The notes under the pieces are model-generated. The model ran no database searches. It was not told the origin of the DNA and saw only the letters and a program-made list of their open reading frames with translations. The position numbers were made by a program, and so were the translations under genes. Source: Nelumbo lutea (taxonomy: Eukaryota; Streptophyta; Magnoliopsida; Proteales; Nelumbonaceae). Taken from it: 64,000 bases of DNA. The stretch lies in NCBI GenBank assembly GCA_022828595.1, contig JAKGHH010000003.1, forward strand, positions 11,842,934 to 11,906,933. Reading direction: 5' to 3'. Every line of letters begins with the position of its first letter. The stretch's first letter is position 1. Shown here in pieces: positions 36,058 through 49,400 of the stretch.

Positions 36058-37802
36058 CCAATTCAATAATTCAAATGGTCGGTCCCTTGCTTCTTGTTGA
36101 GTCATTGAAACACTCCAAATTATCACTTGGGACTCGATTGATCCAGTTCACTCAACCAAGTTCGCATTCATAAAAAATGTTTAGACTGGAGACCAAGCCA
36201 CATTATTGAAAATGAGATAAGTACTAATGACATACAGTAGCAGTGTAAGCATTTAGGTCGATCGACTAGAGTTACTGAACTTGTTCCTTTCATTTATATA
36301 TTCAAGTGCTGGATGATTCCTTCACCTGTTCCTTACTGAACTTAATCTTCTCAGCAACGAAATGGCGATCATCTCACTTTATAAGTCTCCAGTTGTTTGA
36401 AAGATTCATCTAAGCCTTCCACTGAAGGTTGTTTATGGTCATGTCCACTGCAACTTTCGTACAAATTGATGTGCGATCAAATGGGGCACAGTGGGTCATC
36501 TTTCTTGGAAAGGTTTAAGCTTTTACCAACTTGTTGCATACATTGTTGTGCCATTTCCACAACTGTTCTTCTCTGCTTTGTATTACATAGCTTTATCTTA
36601 ATGAATGAGATGGGATGGAACATCATCTTAAGCCCCTATATAATTTAGTATATAGGCCCGGCCCATATTGATGATATACAAATCCTAATGTCTGAAGACA
36701 CGACCCATGTGCAGAAGATGAGGCCCACCTCAAAAAGTTCCCTAATGAAGTATACCTGTTTCTTATTGAGACGATAATTGTTAAACATACTACTGTGGAT
36801 ACTATAGAAGAGAGATGGTGATTTCAGAAGTGACAAGGGACCCTGCCTTGGGACTGGTCTGGGGAACAGGATAAATATCTATGGTTCCCTTAACTTGCCA
36901 CCTGTCTAATGTTTACCAATGTAATAGCTATGCCATGCCCCCCCCCCCCCCCCCCCCAAAAAAAAAAAAAAATCATGCTTAATTAGATGGCTTCTTTTAA
37001 TTATTTGATTTGGGATTATTTTGCAAATTAACTTCCAGGGAATGCATTAAGATAAGCCTTCCATGATTTTATCATATCATATTGCACCAAGATAAGTTAA
37101 ACTATCCATGAGAAGCAGATAATTTCCCTCTATCTACCTCTTGTATTGTATTGGAGGGAATTGATTTATAGCAAACCATTTCAATAAATTGGAAGAGCCT
37201 TAGCTGTGTGAAGGATCAATTTTCCAAAAAAGGAAAGAGAAAACAGATGAGTGGTGAACTGATGAAATCACTTGGATAGGCCAAAGTCTGAATGCTAGCT
37301 TCTGCCACACTTTAGTTCAGTAGTCCACTATTATCTTCTCTGTCTAAAAAAAGACTAGTAAAGGGGCAGCTAGTCCCCACAAGGGATGAGGAATGTGATA
37401 TGATCTTAATGGCCAACTCATTGTGTCCAACTACTATTTGAAAAGTGGACTGGCTTCACCCATAATTCATTCATTTCAAATGACGAGCTGTCTTTTTGCA
37501 GGCCCTACACTTAATAAAGTGCGTATGTGGTGCCCTACACTTGCCATTTTAATGCGATTCAAAATACTATAGTCCATGCTGTATAGAATTATTAAGTGGT
37601 ATCGCTAATCTAATATGAGACCAGACCACACTATGAAACAGAGTAGTTTTGAACGTAATCAACCCTAAAGATTATCTACATATGCTAAAGCAAAGCAATC
37701 AAGACCTCCACCATGAGGATATTTTATATGGAATCACGGGGTTTAGTACCTAAGAATCTCTCAATTTTTTGCCAAAATGAATAACTTTCTAATTTTCAAA
37801 GT
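35268..37802. other. Gene-free DNA with microsatellites
   Basis: No supported gene. It contains a GA run at about 36019-36057, and a homopolymer pair of 20 C (36938-36957) followed by 15 A (36958-36972). The minus-strand ORF at 35887-36126 is the translated GA run. Confidence 0.55.
36938..36972. repeat. C20-A15 homopolymer junction
   Basis: Twenty consecutive C are followed by fifteen A. Such a tract is hard to assemble and may mark a sequence-quality weak point. Confidence 0.9.
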
Positions 37803-38098
37803 TAGGATCAATTTGGTTTTCATTTTCATTGGACTCGAAATCCTTCAGAATTGAAACCAGAATCAGAATGATCTATTCCCATAATCTATTTGGTTCAAAT
37901 AAGAATCAGAATGGGGATTGAAATCAGTTAGAATGAGAATTCATTTCCAAGGGAGAGGGAGGGAATGACCATTGACTCAAAGGGGGAATGATATTTCAGA
38001 ATGGGATTTTAATTCTATCCAACCAAACAGTTGGGATTGGAATGACCCATTTCCATTCCAGTTCCAAAACCTTACTCCTGTAAACCAAACAGGCCCTA
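37803..38098. mobile_element. MITE, GATTC/GAATC-rich, copy 1
   Basis: Ends AGGATCAATTTGGTTTTC and (inverted) TAGGGCCTGTTTGGTTTAC. The interior is dense in AATCAGAATGG and CCATTCCAGTTCC motifs and includes GGGAGAGGGAGGGAATGACC. The element at 39994-40197 carries the same motifs in reverse orientation. Non-coding. Confidence 0.6.
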
Positions 38099-38802
38099 GA
38101 GTCTTGATCATTCATTGTTGCTTAAAAATGGTTTTAAGGCCGTGTTTGATTAATTTGGTATGTAGAAAATAAGAGACAGAAACTCAGAAAGCCCCATTGT
38201 CATTGCATAAAGAAGAGGTCATGGATCTGCCGTTCATTAATTTTAGGTCAGCAAATGTGTGCCAAAACTCAAAAGTGTTACTAGAGAAAAGGGAAAGAAA
38301 GAAACTGAAAAAAGAAATCTACCTCCACTCCACCCACTTGGTACCATTGTAGACTGCAACAATTAATTGTTTGGTGAACAAACTGTAACAAGGAGTGGCC
38401 AAGCCAGCTCTTGAATTTAATTGTAGCCCAGCCATCCAAACCATCCAAGGCTAAAAATCCTTGACCCATTCAGTCATCATCGCTCACAAGAATGGAGCAT
38501 TTGTGATAGACAGCAATGGAGTCTGTTGTGTACCAACTACTTTAGTTAGACAGAACCATCAGACTACTTCACCTTGAAAACTTTTGACTTAACTGACTTG
38601 AAACCAGACCATTCTCATAAGAATAGTAGAATACTCTCTAGCTGCTATTCCAGTTTGGTCAAGAATGCAGAATTCTAAAAGTTGTAATAAATCTAGGTAG
38701 AGTGGAGGTTGTGGAGCATTGACCTTGTGGGACACGACGGATCAACTAAAATGAAGAGGCATTAATTGGGTTTTAATCTTTTTATAATATATTTATAAAT
38801 TA

Positions 38803-38828
38803 ATATCACCATCACCATCACCATCATT
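38803..38828. repeat. ATCACC microsatellite
   Basis: Four or so units of ATCACC followed by ATCATT. Confidence 0.85.
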
Positions 38829-39993
38829 ATCTTCCTCATTAATATAAATATTGGTCTATGATCAGTGCCTTATTTCTCTTTCATTTGTGGTCGATTCAAA
38901 TGTTCATTTGGGGTTGGCCATCATCATAGTCGTCATCACTCATCATAGTCTAACATCCTAAGAAAATCACATAACTTTGTGGTTTTTATTTTAAAGGGAA
39001 GAACGTTATCTTCCTCAACAAGATCACATCAAATTAAAACACCCCACAAGAGAAAAACCAAAAAGGAAAAAAAAAAAAAAAAAAGCCATGTTGTTTGGTG
39101 GGGGTTTGATGAAAATGCTAAAGCCAAGAAATTAACAATTGGGGTTATGTTGCCTCCTCAGGGCACAGTGCTACAATTAATGAACAAAAGGAGTGGAATA
39201 CTAGCCACTTGTGAATTCCAACCATTGAAAAATAACGTCTTTGGTTAAATATTACTGGGAAGAGTTTAAGAGAGCATTCATTTAATATTAATGGGAGTCA
39301 TCTCCCCTCAATCCCTCCCTTGATATTTCAACCTGTTAACCCAAAGATGTCCAGCATTTTCACATGGCTGCGTAGACCGACATTTATGGGCGGAAGTTTT
39401 ACTCGTGAATCAGAACCAAAATAAAATTCAATAATACAGCCAAACTGCATCGAGTGAACAGCAGATTTACAGGAGTCAAAGATCTTCGGGATCAGCTCGA
39501 TCACTCTTCGTACTCAATTAATCAATCCAGCTTTGCGCATAATCCAACGATAAACATAAAGAATGGAGATGAACAAGGAAATTCCGTTTGTCTAGCTAGC
39601 ATTTCATGGGGGGTGGGCCTCTCTGTTGCAGATGCAGACAAGACTCAAGAGGTCTGGCCTGCAGACAACCCAGTAACTACCGGTTTGTCTACTGCGACCC
39701 TGAACTGATCTCATCAGTCTTGACGGTCCGGTTGTTGTTAAGACAAGGACTAAAAATCATGATCAACTTGGCAAATAATGAAAAAATTTGTTAGAGAAGA
39801 AAATCCATTCAGACCCTCATCTAAGAACTTAAGCTTTTAGGTTAAAACGTTAAATGGTTCTTAATTCGATCAAGTGATCTAGTGTTTTATCCTTGCTGTC
39901 ATTATTGTAATTAATTAAATTTTAATAAATGTATGAATGAACCAGCGATTGTCTGTAGTTGAAACCTGATAGATTGAATGATTCCTTGAAAAT

Positions 39994-40197
39994 TGTTTGG
40001 TTGGGCGGAATCAGAACCTCATTCGGTTTGAGGGAATGGTCATTTCCTCCCTCTCCCTTGATAATGAAATCCCATTCTAATTGATTTCAATTTTCATTCT
40101 GATTTCTATCTAAATCAAACATATTATGGCGATAAACCATTCAGATTTCAAATTCTAAAAGATTTTGATTTGGATTCTGACCTTAAACCAAACTAAA
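39994..40197. mobile_element. MITE, GATTC/GAATC-rich, copy 2 (inverted)
   Basis: Begins TTGTTTGGTTGGGCGGAATC and ends CCTTAAACCAAACTAA. It contains GGTCATTTCCTCCCTCTCCC, the reverse complement of the block in copy 1. The two copies are inverted with about 1.9 kb between them. Confidence 0.6.
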
Positions 40198-41873
40198 TGG
40201 ATCCGATATCTTTTTTTATTTTTTTTAAGTTATCTTGGTCAGAATAGAGATTCCCATGATCTGTTCCACATCAATGTGCAAAGTGGAAGACTGATCAAAT
40301 TTTTATAAAATCCTGCTAAAGGAGAAGTTGCTTATGTTTTTAGAAGAGCGTCTTTATGATATTTTAGTTGTCTAATTTTGCAATTCATTGGAGTTTGAAA
40401 CTTTTACGCAAATCTTAAAGAAAAAATAGAAAGAAAGAAAGAAAGAAATCCCGGCGCTTGTGGTTTAAAAATTAATTGATAAGATATTGGTTGTTTTGTT
40501 TGGTAACAATTTAATTTAATTAAAGTTCTGGAAGCAAGAGGTCTTTAGAGATTTGTTTTAAATATTAAATTTCGACCAGCGATTAATTAATTATTAATTA
40601 ACGAGCAGGGAAAAAATGTAAGGTGTATAAAACCGTATACGAAACATATAGTGGGAATCTATAGAAAACGACAAAGGATTCTCTGGAGATTACAATTTAC
40701 AAGGACGATACGGTGGGGCGGGGCAGGGCAGGTCTAAAGGTTATGGGGCCCTCTCGCTCTGGTCAGTCTGGTGATATGAGAATTTCGATTCGATGAGTAG
40801 TCCATCACAGGATGGAGCACTTTTTATCTAACAACGCCAGATTGGAATCCGAAATGGTGGGACCTAATTATGTCGCAATTTATTTTATGGGTTGTTCATA
40901 TACCATTCATCCTCACACAGACACAGTAAACTGAGTAAAGAGAAGAGGGACTTCATATCAAATACAAACATACAAATAGGACAGGAACACCAGACTATTC
41001 CTCGTACGTATGCAACAATTTAAAAAGATGAGGAAAAATAAAATAAAAGAAAAGAAAGGAAGGGGAGAAGGGAATAATTAAAATCTTTAACAGAGCGTAG
41101 CTTTACAATTTCAACCCTTTTAAGTTTTAACGGTCGCATACACGCAGCACACAGAATGCAACTAAGCGCAGTGCGGAACGCCATACGACTCACGCGATAA
41201 ACGCACTGCGCTAACGAGAGAGAGAGAGAGAGAGATGAAGATAAGGTGTGGGGGGAGTGTCAAATGTGCGTGTGAGACGGGACCCACCAGAGCAGAGCTA
41301 CCGTCATGGTTTTATTATGGAATCTCTGACGCATCGATAGGCAACGAGGGTCTCTCTCTCTCTCATAAGTCATTAACATGCCGATGCCGTCCAATATCAG
41401 TGGTTACGGAATGATGACGCGTGGCGAGCATAGCAATATCCAAGGGATGCTGTTGCCCATCAGCCATCACCCATCGTTTATGGTGCAATTGTATATGGGT
41501 GGGGTAGTTTTGTTTGTTTCAACTTTCTACTTGGTTGAGGAATGAGGATGAGCATTTAAAGACTCATCAACGCTAGTAATTAGAAAGTGATAACCATACT
41601 ACTCTCTACCACAGTAAGAGTGATCAAATTTTTGGTTTATTTGAAGTTTGGGCTTTTAATTGGGAAGGGAGGTCGGCATTGTCTGTTGCATACAGCCATG
41701 AACCATCAACACCAATTATCAGATTATATGTGCTGGATGCTGACCACCTCCTGCTACCCAAATTAACAAATAATACTGTTGCTTTTCAATCTTACAACTC
41801 AGACTTCTTTTTCTTGGTGTTATTGTTCTTTTTCTTTCTTCTTTTGAGTCAGTGAGAGAAGAGAGACAGAGAG
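40198..41873. other. Intergenic DNA and likely promoter of the PADRE gene
   Basis: No gene seen. It contains a GA run at about 41215-41236 and a CT run at about 41351-41364. Just before the start codon is a pyrimidine-rich leader (TTTCTTTCTTCTTTT) ending in GAGAGAAGAGAGACAGAGAG, a common plant 5' UTR pattern. I could not choose a TATA box with confidence. Confidence 0.45.
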
Positions 41874-43071
41874 ATGGGGAATTGCCAGGCTATAGATGCA
41901 GCAACATTGGTAATACAGCACCCAGGTGGGAGAGTGGAGAAGTTATATTGGCCTGTTACTGCAAGCGAGATCATGAGATTGAACCCAGGTTACTATGTTG
42001 CTCTTATTATCGCTTTATGTCTCCCAGAGGAGGAGGACAAACGTCAGGACGCTGTTCGAATAACGCGTATCAAGGTGCTCCGCCCAGCTGATACTCTTGT
42101 TCTTGGCCAAGCCTATCGTCTCATCACCTCTCAAGGTTTGGCGGTTGGCCTCCTTCTATCATTCTCTCTCTGTCATTTCTAAATGTTGAATTTAGTGTTT
42201 AATTCCTTTGCTCTCTTCTTTTTTATTTGTTGCAGAGGTCATGAAAGGACTCTGGGCAAAGAAACATGCAAAGATGAAGAAGATTCAAGCCGAATCCATT
42301 GAAAGACCACTAAGAATGACTGACAAGCAGACTTCAGGAAGTGAAGTACAAGGAAGAATGCCTGATTTAGAGAAAACGAACCAGGTGAAACTCATTTTTC
42401 CATTATTGGCAACCCTCAGTCGGGATTTTAGCCGGTGTTCCAAATGTTTGCATATTTAGAGTTCATAGGACCAAGTAATCCATACAGCACTGCACATCTC
42501 TCTGCCTCTACAGATCCAAAACACCACAGCACAAGCAATTTCCCTTCCCTTCTCTTTTTCTCTGTCTTTTTTTTCCGAGATACTCTTCCGTACTACTCAG
42601 ATGCTGCATGAATTAATACAAAATAGAAAGAAACTTCCGAAGCCTATAATCCAGGACAAAAACCTAAATAATGTGTACTTGTTAAGCTATTTTCTTGAGA
42701 AGAAAATTGGGCTTTTTATTAACCGGAATATATTCAGAAGTTTGGTCTCTTCATTCTTACACACGCATGCATAATGCATTAGCGCCAAGATTTCCTCAGG
42801 AAATGGAAATGTTTGCTCGCTTCACACGGCATGTATTAACGCCAAATGTTTCCTCAGAAAATGGAAAAATATATCAGCTATCAGCTAAAACTGATTACAA
42901 ATAAAGCTACCCGGTTCTGTTCATCTATGCTAATTGTAAAATCATGTTAAAATATTTCAGGTGTCAAGACATGAAAGACATCAACCCAGGACAATGTCGA
43001 TGCCATCCACTTCTTCAAGGTCAAGACCATGGCGTCCTTCGTTACAGAGCATATCTGAAGCCAGTATCTGA
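41874..43071 (+). CDS. DUF4228/PADRE domain protein (3 exons, 173 aa)
   Basis: Exons 41874-42135, 42236-42384 and 42961-43071 give 522 nt in one frame at GT-AG sites. The protein opens MGNCQAIDAATLVIQHPGG, then VEKLYWPVTASEIMRLNPGY and KVLRPADTLVLGQAYRLITS, the classic order of the plant PADRE (DUF4228) domain. Gly2 and Cys4 make N-terminal myristoylation and palmitoylation plausible, hence membrane association. The middle (AKKHAKMKKIQAES) is basic. The C-terminus has SRSRPWRPSLQSISE, a phrase usual in this family. Members are often induced by pathogens or abiotic stress; their molecular role is not known. The start is the first ATG after the leader. The gene converges on the PRIN2-like gene, whose stop is 424 bp away. 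Confidence 0.93.
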
Positions 43072-43494
43072 TGATGTTTCAACAAACCCCCACAACTATT
43101 ACAATGGTCAGAATGATCAAAAACAAAGAAATTGGGGCTTCTCAACCAGAGACAAGTCCATCATGATAGTATTCTCAAACATGGGATAATAATTAGCGTG
43201 TTATGTCTACGGAGGTGGGTATGCTTGCTAGGTGATCCCAAAACTACCTCCAAGCACACAGCTCCCACATCCCTACTGGTTCAAAAGTAATACACCTCTT
43301 GTATACCCAAGAAAAAGAGCTCACGCATCCCAATGCTGTTGTAATCACACTACTATTCTGGAATGAAATTAGATCTTGCTTTACCATATGTTGATAATTC
43401 TCTCCCCTTGGAATCTTTGATAAAGCAGAATTCACAAACTTGTAACAGCATTGATTATATTCCACCATGTATGAAACGAGTATAAATTGTACAA
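43072..43494. other. Convergent 3' flanks of the PADRE and PRIN2-like genes
   Basis: A short spacer between the two stop codons that must hold both 3' UTRs. No other feature recognised. Confidence 0.5.
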
Positions 43495-46400
43495 TCATTT
43501 GGGTGGTTTGCAGTTCCATAGCTCCCAGTCCTTATCAACATAGTTTTGAGCCCATAAGATAGCTGCTCGTGCAGCCACGGGTGCTCCTGGCAGCTTCTTC
43601 TCCCTGAGAGCAACCAACATGTCTGTGAAAGGTTCCACAAGGAGGGTTCCTGGGCCACCATACTCCTTATGCAAGAAATCACGAAATATCTGCACTTCAC
43701 ACCCAAATGCAGATAGTATATGGAAGTAGAAAGTAATGACATGTTTACACAACGAGTGGGTCTTGTAAAAGCCAAGCCAAACCATCAAGAGATGTATCTA
43801 TAGAATCGAAGACTTTGTAAAGAGTTAGCAGTAGAAACTTCAAACTTCTACAGTATTACATACCAACACTAGATCTCATAGACCGGTTAAAGCATCAGTA
43901 CAAGTATATGCCAAATCCAAGACCTTGGAATCATTTGCCCAAGCAAACAACAAAAAAGTGAAAGCAGCTAATGGAAGAACAACGTCAGTTTTGGAGTCAC
44001 TCAGTGCACTTGAGACTAAAAAAATTGATTTTAGTGGGGCATGTGAGATGTGATTTTGGTGGAGGATGTTGATCAAAGATGTAAGATGCAATTAGCACAA
44101 GTGTCTCTGTCTGCTCTTTACAAAACCAAGGGAGATGCTTTTCTTCTTTTACTCTCTTTTCATCCGCTATTTGCCAAGTAAAACAGGGGCATTACATCCA
44201 GCAGAACAGAAGCCCTTGGGGTCATCCTTATCTAGCTTGGACAAGTTACGTGTTTATGTCTGTCTGTCATGTCTGACCTGCACTGGACAGTGTTGAAGAA
44301 ATGCCTTGATCTAAGCATGATAATCTAGTTTAACAGGTGATAAAAAGATTATAGTTAATAGTTTTACACTTTCTCAAGATTTGAGAAATCTTGCAATCTC
44401 GGAAACTGAAAACAATTCAAATAATAAGTTGCAAGCCATGGCACACATTTATGGCTTCACAAGTTGGTATACCCAGATCAATCCAACTGGGAAATTACGT
44501 GCTCTAAATTCCCACTGCCTCATGAATATAGTTGCCAAATGGTCTTTTAGTTTGTACATGTAGTTCTCAATTTCCCTACTAATTAGGTGTAAGCAATTCC
44601 ACATCCTTTTTTCCCACACAAAAATTTCTTCTTGGATAAATGAGTGCATGTTTAAGTGTCAATAGTACATCTTCAAAATACTCCTACTAGCAGAACTAGT
44701 CAGCATACTTGAACTGGTTGTACATGGAGAGCCCAATAAGTGTCTATACTGTGGCAGAGTGCCAGTGGCTCTGCTTCAGGATTTACTCTTTCCATTTCCT
44801 CTTCTGTTGACATCATATACCAAATTATTCATTGGCTTTTATAAAACCAGGAATGATATTTTTGCTGCTTACAGTAAGGCAGCCACATAAACCTTCTACA
44901 CTCGTATCCAAATAAGACCCTAAAATTTCAACAATACAACTTTCGGTTGCACCTCCTATTGTATGAACATGACTATAACCTCGAATGCTTAATGATTCTA
45001 AAAAAACCTAAACAGTCCAAATTATCTGATATAATACCGAATGGAAAACCATCAGCATTCTCAACTTGGAGCATCATACATATTTTTATGGTTTCATTAT
45101 TTATCAAAGAAAAAAAATCAAAACATGAAAAAAAGATATATCAATTCAACTAATGAAAAGACAATAGAATAAACTATATTACTGTTTATCTTACCCTTTG
45201 TGTAAATTATCGTATCAACATGTTTTTAAACCTTGCCACTCTGGTTATTTCTCAAACAACTCCTTCCAGAAATATTGGCATATCTCCCTTTGGGTCCTGA
45301 GATAAGGAGAACAGGTAAAATCAATTGTTCATATCTTTTATTTCAGATTACAATTTTTACTCATCAATCAGAGTATCCACTGAATGGAGTTGACAAACCC
45401 AAAAAAAAAGGCATGACCTAGGGGTTTCTCACATTTCAGCTTCAGCCAATCTACCATATGATCCATTTATACTTCTTTCTCCATTGATGATAAGGACAAA
45501 TAATGCCTTGATAACTGACTCTAGTTTGAATATATATTCCTCCTCCTCCCAAGAAGCAGCCAGTTTGTGCCAAATTGTGACAATGAATTTGAGGAAAACA
45601 TCAGGATCATCCACCTATAATCTTCCTGGTCCCACTTATTTTGATATTCTGCATATTCAAGTTTTTCTGCACTAAATCACAGAATTATTGATTTAAATAG
45701 GAAAAAACATCATATCATTAAGATCCGTGGTTGGGAAACATGTTCCGGTTTCAAACCTATCAGTTTGGTACATAGCTTATATAAGATCATTGCTAAGATG
45801 CTCTCTTTGAGGATTAAGAAAGTTCTCCCACATTTAATCTCCCTTAACCAAGGGGCTTTTGTGTAGAATAGGCAAATCATAGACCAAATCTTAGTTGCAA
45901 ATAAATGTGTGGAAGAGATGAGAAGGAAGGGTAAGAAGGGCTTTATCTGCAAATTAGATTTGGAAAAGCTTATGATTTAGTGGATTGGTCATTTTTGTTG
46001 GAGGTTCTATGGATTCAGGGATAGATGGTGCAAGTGGGTGATGGGATGTTTATCAACTTGTCATCATTCAATTCTAGTCAATGGAAGAGTGGTGGATTTT
46101 TTTTTCAAGCCTTCAGAGGGATCAGGTAGGGGGAACCTTTGTCACCATTCTTGTTCATACTCATTGCTAAAGCTCTAAGTAGAATAGTTACTAGGGCTGA
46201 TTCGAGAAATCTAGTGGGAGGCTAGAGAATAGGTAGGGAGAAAGTGCCAGTTACTCATTTACAATTTGCGGATGACACTTTTTTTTTTGTGAAGGGGATG
46301 ATATGAACTAGGCTAAAAATTTGAAAGTTGTAATTCAACTCTTCAAACACGTGCCAAATCTTGACAAGGTCAATTTTGACAAGAGTTGCAGTGCAAGAGT

Positions 46401-49400
46401 TAATCTGAGAGGGAGTTGGAGGAGTTTTCAATAGTTATGGGGTGTGAGATAGCACTATGGCCAATTATATATCTTGGTCTCCCTCTTGGTCATAATCCTA
46501 GGTGTGTCAGTTTTTGGGACCTGATGGTGGAGAGTTTTGCTAAGAGACTTGCCAACTGGAGAAGAGTTACATTTTTTAGGTAGAAGGATTACTCTAATCA
46601 AAGCTACCCTTGCTAATCTTCTGGTTTATTATTTGTCAGTCTTTAGGGCCCCCGGAAGTGTGACTGAAACTGGAGAAGATGATGAGAGATTTTTTTGTGG
46701 GAGCCAGTGAGGGGAGAAAAGATCACAGAGTTTGTGGGGAACATGTCAGCAAGAGAAAATCTAGGAGGATTGAGAATATTGAAAGAAGTTTTCTCTGATG
46801 GGAAAATGTCTATGGAGACTTCATATAGAAAAGGAAATGCTTGTAGAGATAGGGATAGTGAGGGTTAATATTGTAAATTTTCTTCTTATTGTACATATTT
46901 TTTTCATTCTTTCACCATGTATTATTCATCTTGTATACTACGGACAGATTTGTCCTTTTACTTTTCATTAATATAAATACCTTTCACTTGGTGTGGTCGA
47001 CTCATTTAGACACCACAAAAATCTGTTCAACTTCTCTATTTCGAACTGCACTGACAAAGCTATGGGTAAAGATTGTGAAGATTATTCATGGGCTCTCAGC
47101 AAATGGATGGGACTTTGGAACATTGGCTAGGAATTCATGAGCTTCTCCTTAGAAAGATACCAATGCATTGTTGCTAGCTTTCCTTCTTTATATCGGGTAT
47201 AAGGTTTGTAATGGGAATCATGTCAAATTATAAGAACATCTTTGGGTAGGGGACTCTCCATTGAAAGATCAATTTCCTTCTCTATATTTTCTTTCGAATT
47301 TTAAGAATCAGCATGTTTCCTCATTTTTCTCCCACTTTGATTCGGATTCAGGGTTGGATTGGGATTTGGGATTTAGAAGGGGATTGGGGAAAAGGTGATT
47401 TGAATGGGGTGACTGAACTCATCAATATTCTTTCTGGGGTTTTTGTGGACTAGTTGAATCAAGATCACAAAATTTAGACCCTCTTCCTAGCTGGCTCCTT
47501 TTGTTGTGCTTCATTTTTCAAAGCATTGTCTCATTCATTGCCCATTGTCGGTTTGTCCTTTTCAGTTAAAGAGATTTGGTGCCATCCCATTCCTTCTAGA
47601 GTTGGGGCCTTGTGTTGGGAAGTTTTTTTGGGGGGGAAATTAATACCTGTGACGTGCTTCAAAGAAGGAGAGCAAACATGTGCCTACCTCCACAATGGTG
47701 TGTGTTATTTAGAGCCAACGGTGAGATTGCCACCACTTATTAATCTCCTGTCCTTTTGCATCTTGCATTTGGGATTAGTTTTCTTCCTTGTTTGGGTGTA
47801 GGTGGACTCCCCCGAATGATTTGCAAGAATTACTTTCTTCATCTTCTCCTTTCATCTTGCCAAAAAATAGGGTGTTGGGACCCAAATACCTTCCCCGAAC
47901 CCAACAAAGGGAGTGGAGCAAGCCACTACCCATCAGCAGTTCTCAAGGAGGCAGAAAGGACAGGCAACAGAGCCCCAGAATTAGTTACACACAGAGTTGG
48001 TTATTCTGCCGCCTTCCGCCAGAAGATATTCCCTCCATGATATTTTCCAGAGTTAGTTATCCTGCAAATCAAAGGATATTCCCTCTATGATTACACCTAT
48101 AGGCCAGCTATATAAGGCCATACTCTTACAATGAAAGTTGAATGAATATTCCCTATTTTTCTCTCACTGAGTCCCTCTTTTCCTACCTTCCCTTCTCTTC
48201 TTCCTCTCCATTTCTATTTCAAGAGGTTAAGACACTCCCGAAGGGGCTTCCGAGGTGAGTGGTATCTCACCAAGTTGGTATCAGAGCAAGGTTGCAGACC
48301 AGCTATGCCGCAGACAAGATCCTCTACCATGGAAGATAGAGTCGACCAACTTGAGATTGGGTTCCACCAGGTACTAAACGAACTCAAGGATCTCAAGGTG
48401 GTCATCTCTAACCTCGCCTCCCAACAACAATCCAGCAAAACCAGTCATCCAACAGGGGCCGACGCCTCTGTTTCTGGTAGCTAGGGAACTGGGGGTTACC
48501 CCGCCGGAAAGGTTACTAAAATCAAATTTCCCAACTATTTCGGTGGAGATCCCATTCCTTGGATCTTCAGAGCAGAGAGATTCTTCGAGTATCATGAAAC
48601 CCCTGCACACCAGCACGTCGCCATCACCTCCATTCACCTAGAAGGAGGCGTTATTCTCTGGCTCCAGTGGTATCGACAAACCCGTCCTCAGGTAACTTGG
48701 GCGAAGTTCACTGAAGCTCTGTGCATCTGTTTTGGGCCGACGGCATTCGTGGATTACAACTAACTCCTCACTCGACTAAAACAGACCGGGACAGTAGCAG
48801 ACTACCAGCTCGAGTTCGAAAGAATGGCAACCAGGGTACATGGATGGCCGAAGAAGGCCTTGGCAGGGTGTTTTGTGGGAGGTCTCAGAGAAGACATCCG
48901 CCTGGAAGCGAGAGCTCTTCGACCAGCGACAGTCATGGGGCGGTGGGTATGGCTCGCCTGCAAGAAGAGAAGATTGATAGCATGCGCAGGACCAGCAAGC
49001 CATCCTACCCGAATGTGAGGGCTCCCCAGCGAGCCGAACAGCAACCCCTGAAACAAATTGGGGATTCTCAGAAGCCCATTTTGCCCAAGCCCACTGTTCC
49101 TTTCAAGCGCCTCTCGTGGGCTGAGATGCAGGCCCGACGCGAGAAGGGCCTCTGTTACAACTGTGATGACAAGTTTGGGCCGGGCCATAAGTGCCGGGTC
49201 TAGCGAGTGTTACTCTTTCAAACAGAGGAAGAACCGGAGGGGACAGAACCAAAGCACATCGAAGACTGTGAGCTGATATCAGGCGAACCAGAACCTGTCG
49301 GAGCCGAGATCTCCCTACACGCTCTCATGGGCCTCAACCCTCTTCAGTCCATGCGAGTAGAAGGAAGATTGGTTGGCCGATCTGTGATGGTTTTGATTGA

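Noticed and set aside
41852..42091. Overlapping plus-strand ORF at the PADRE gene start
   Set aside because: A different frame of exon 1; the frame with MGNCQAID and correct splice phases is the real one.
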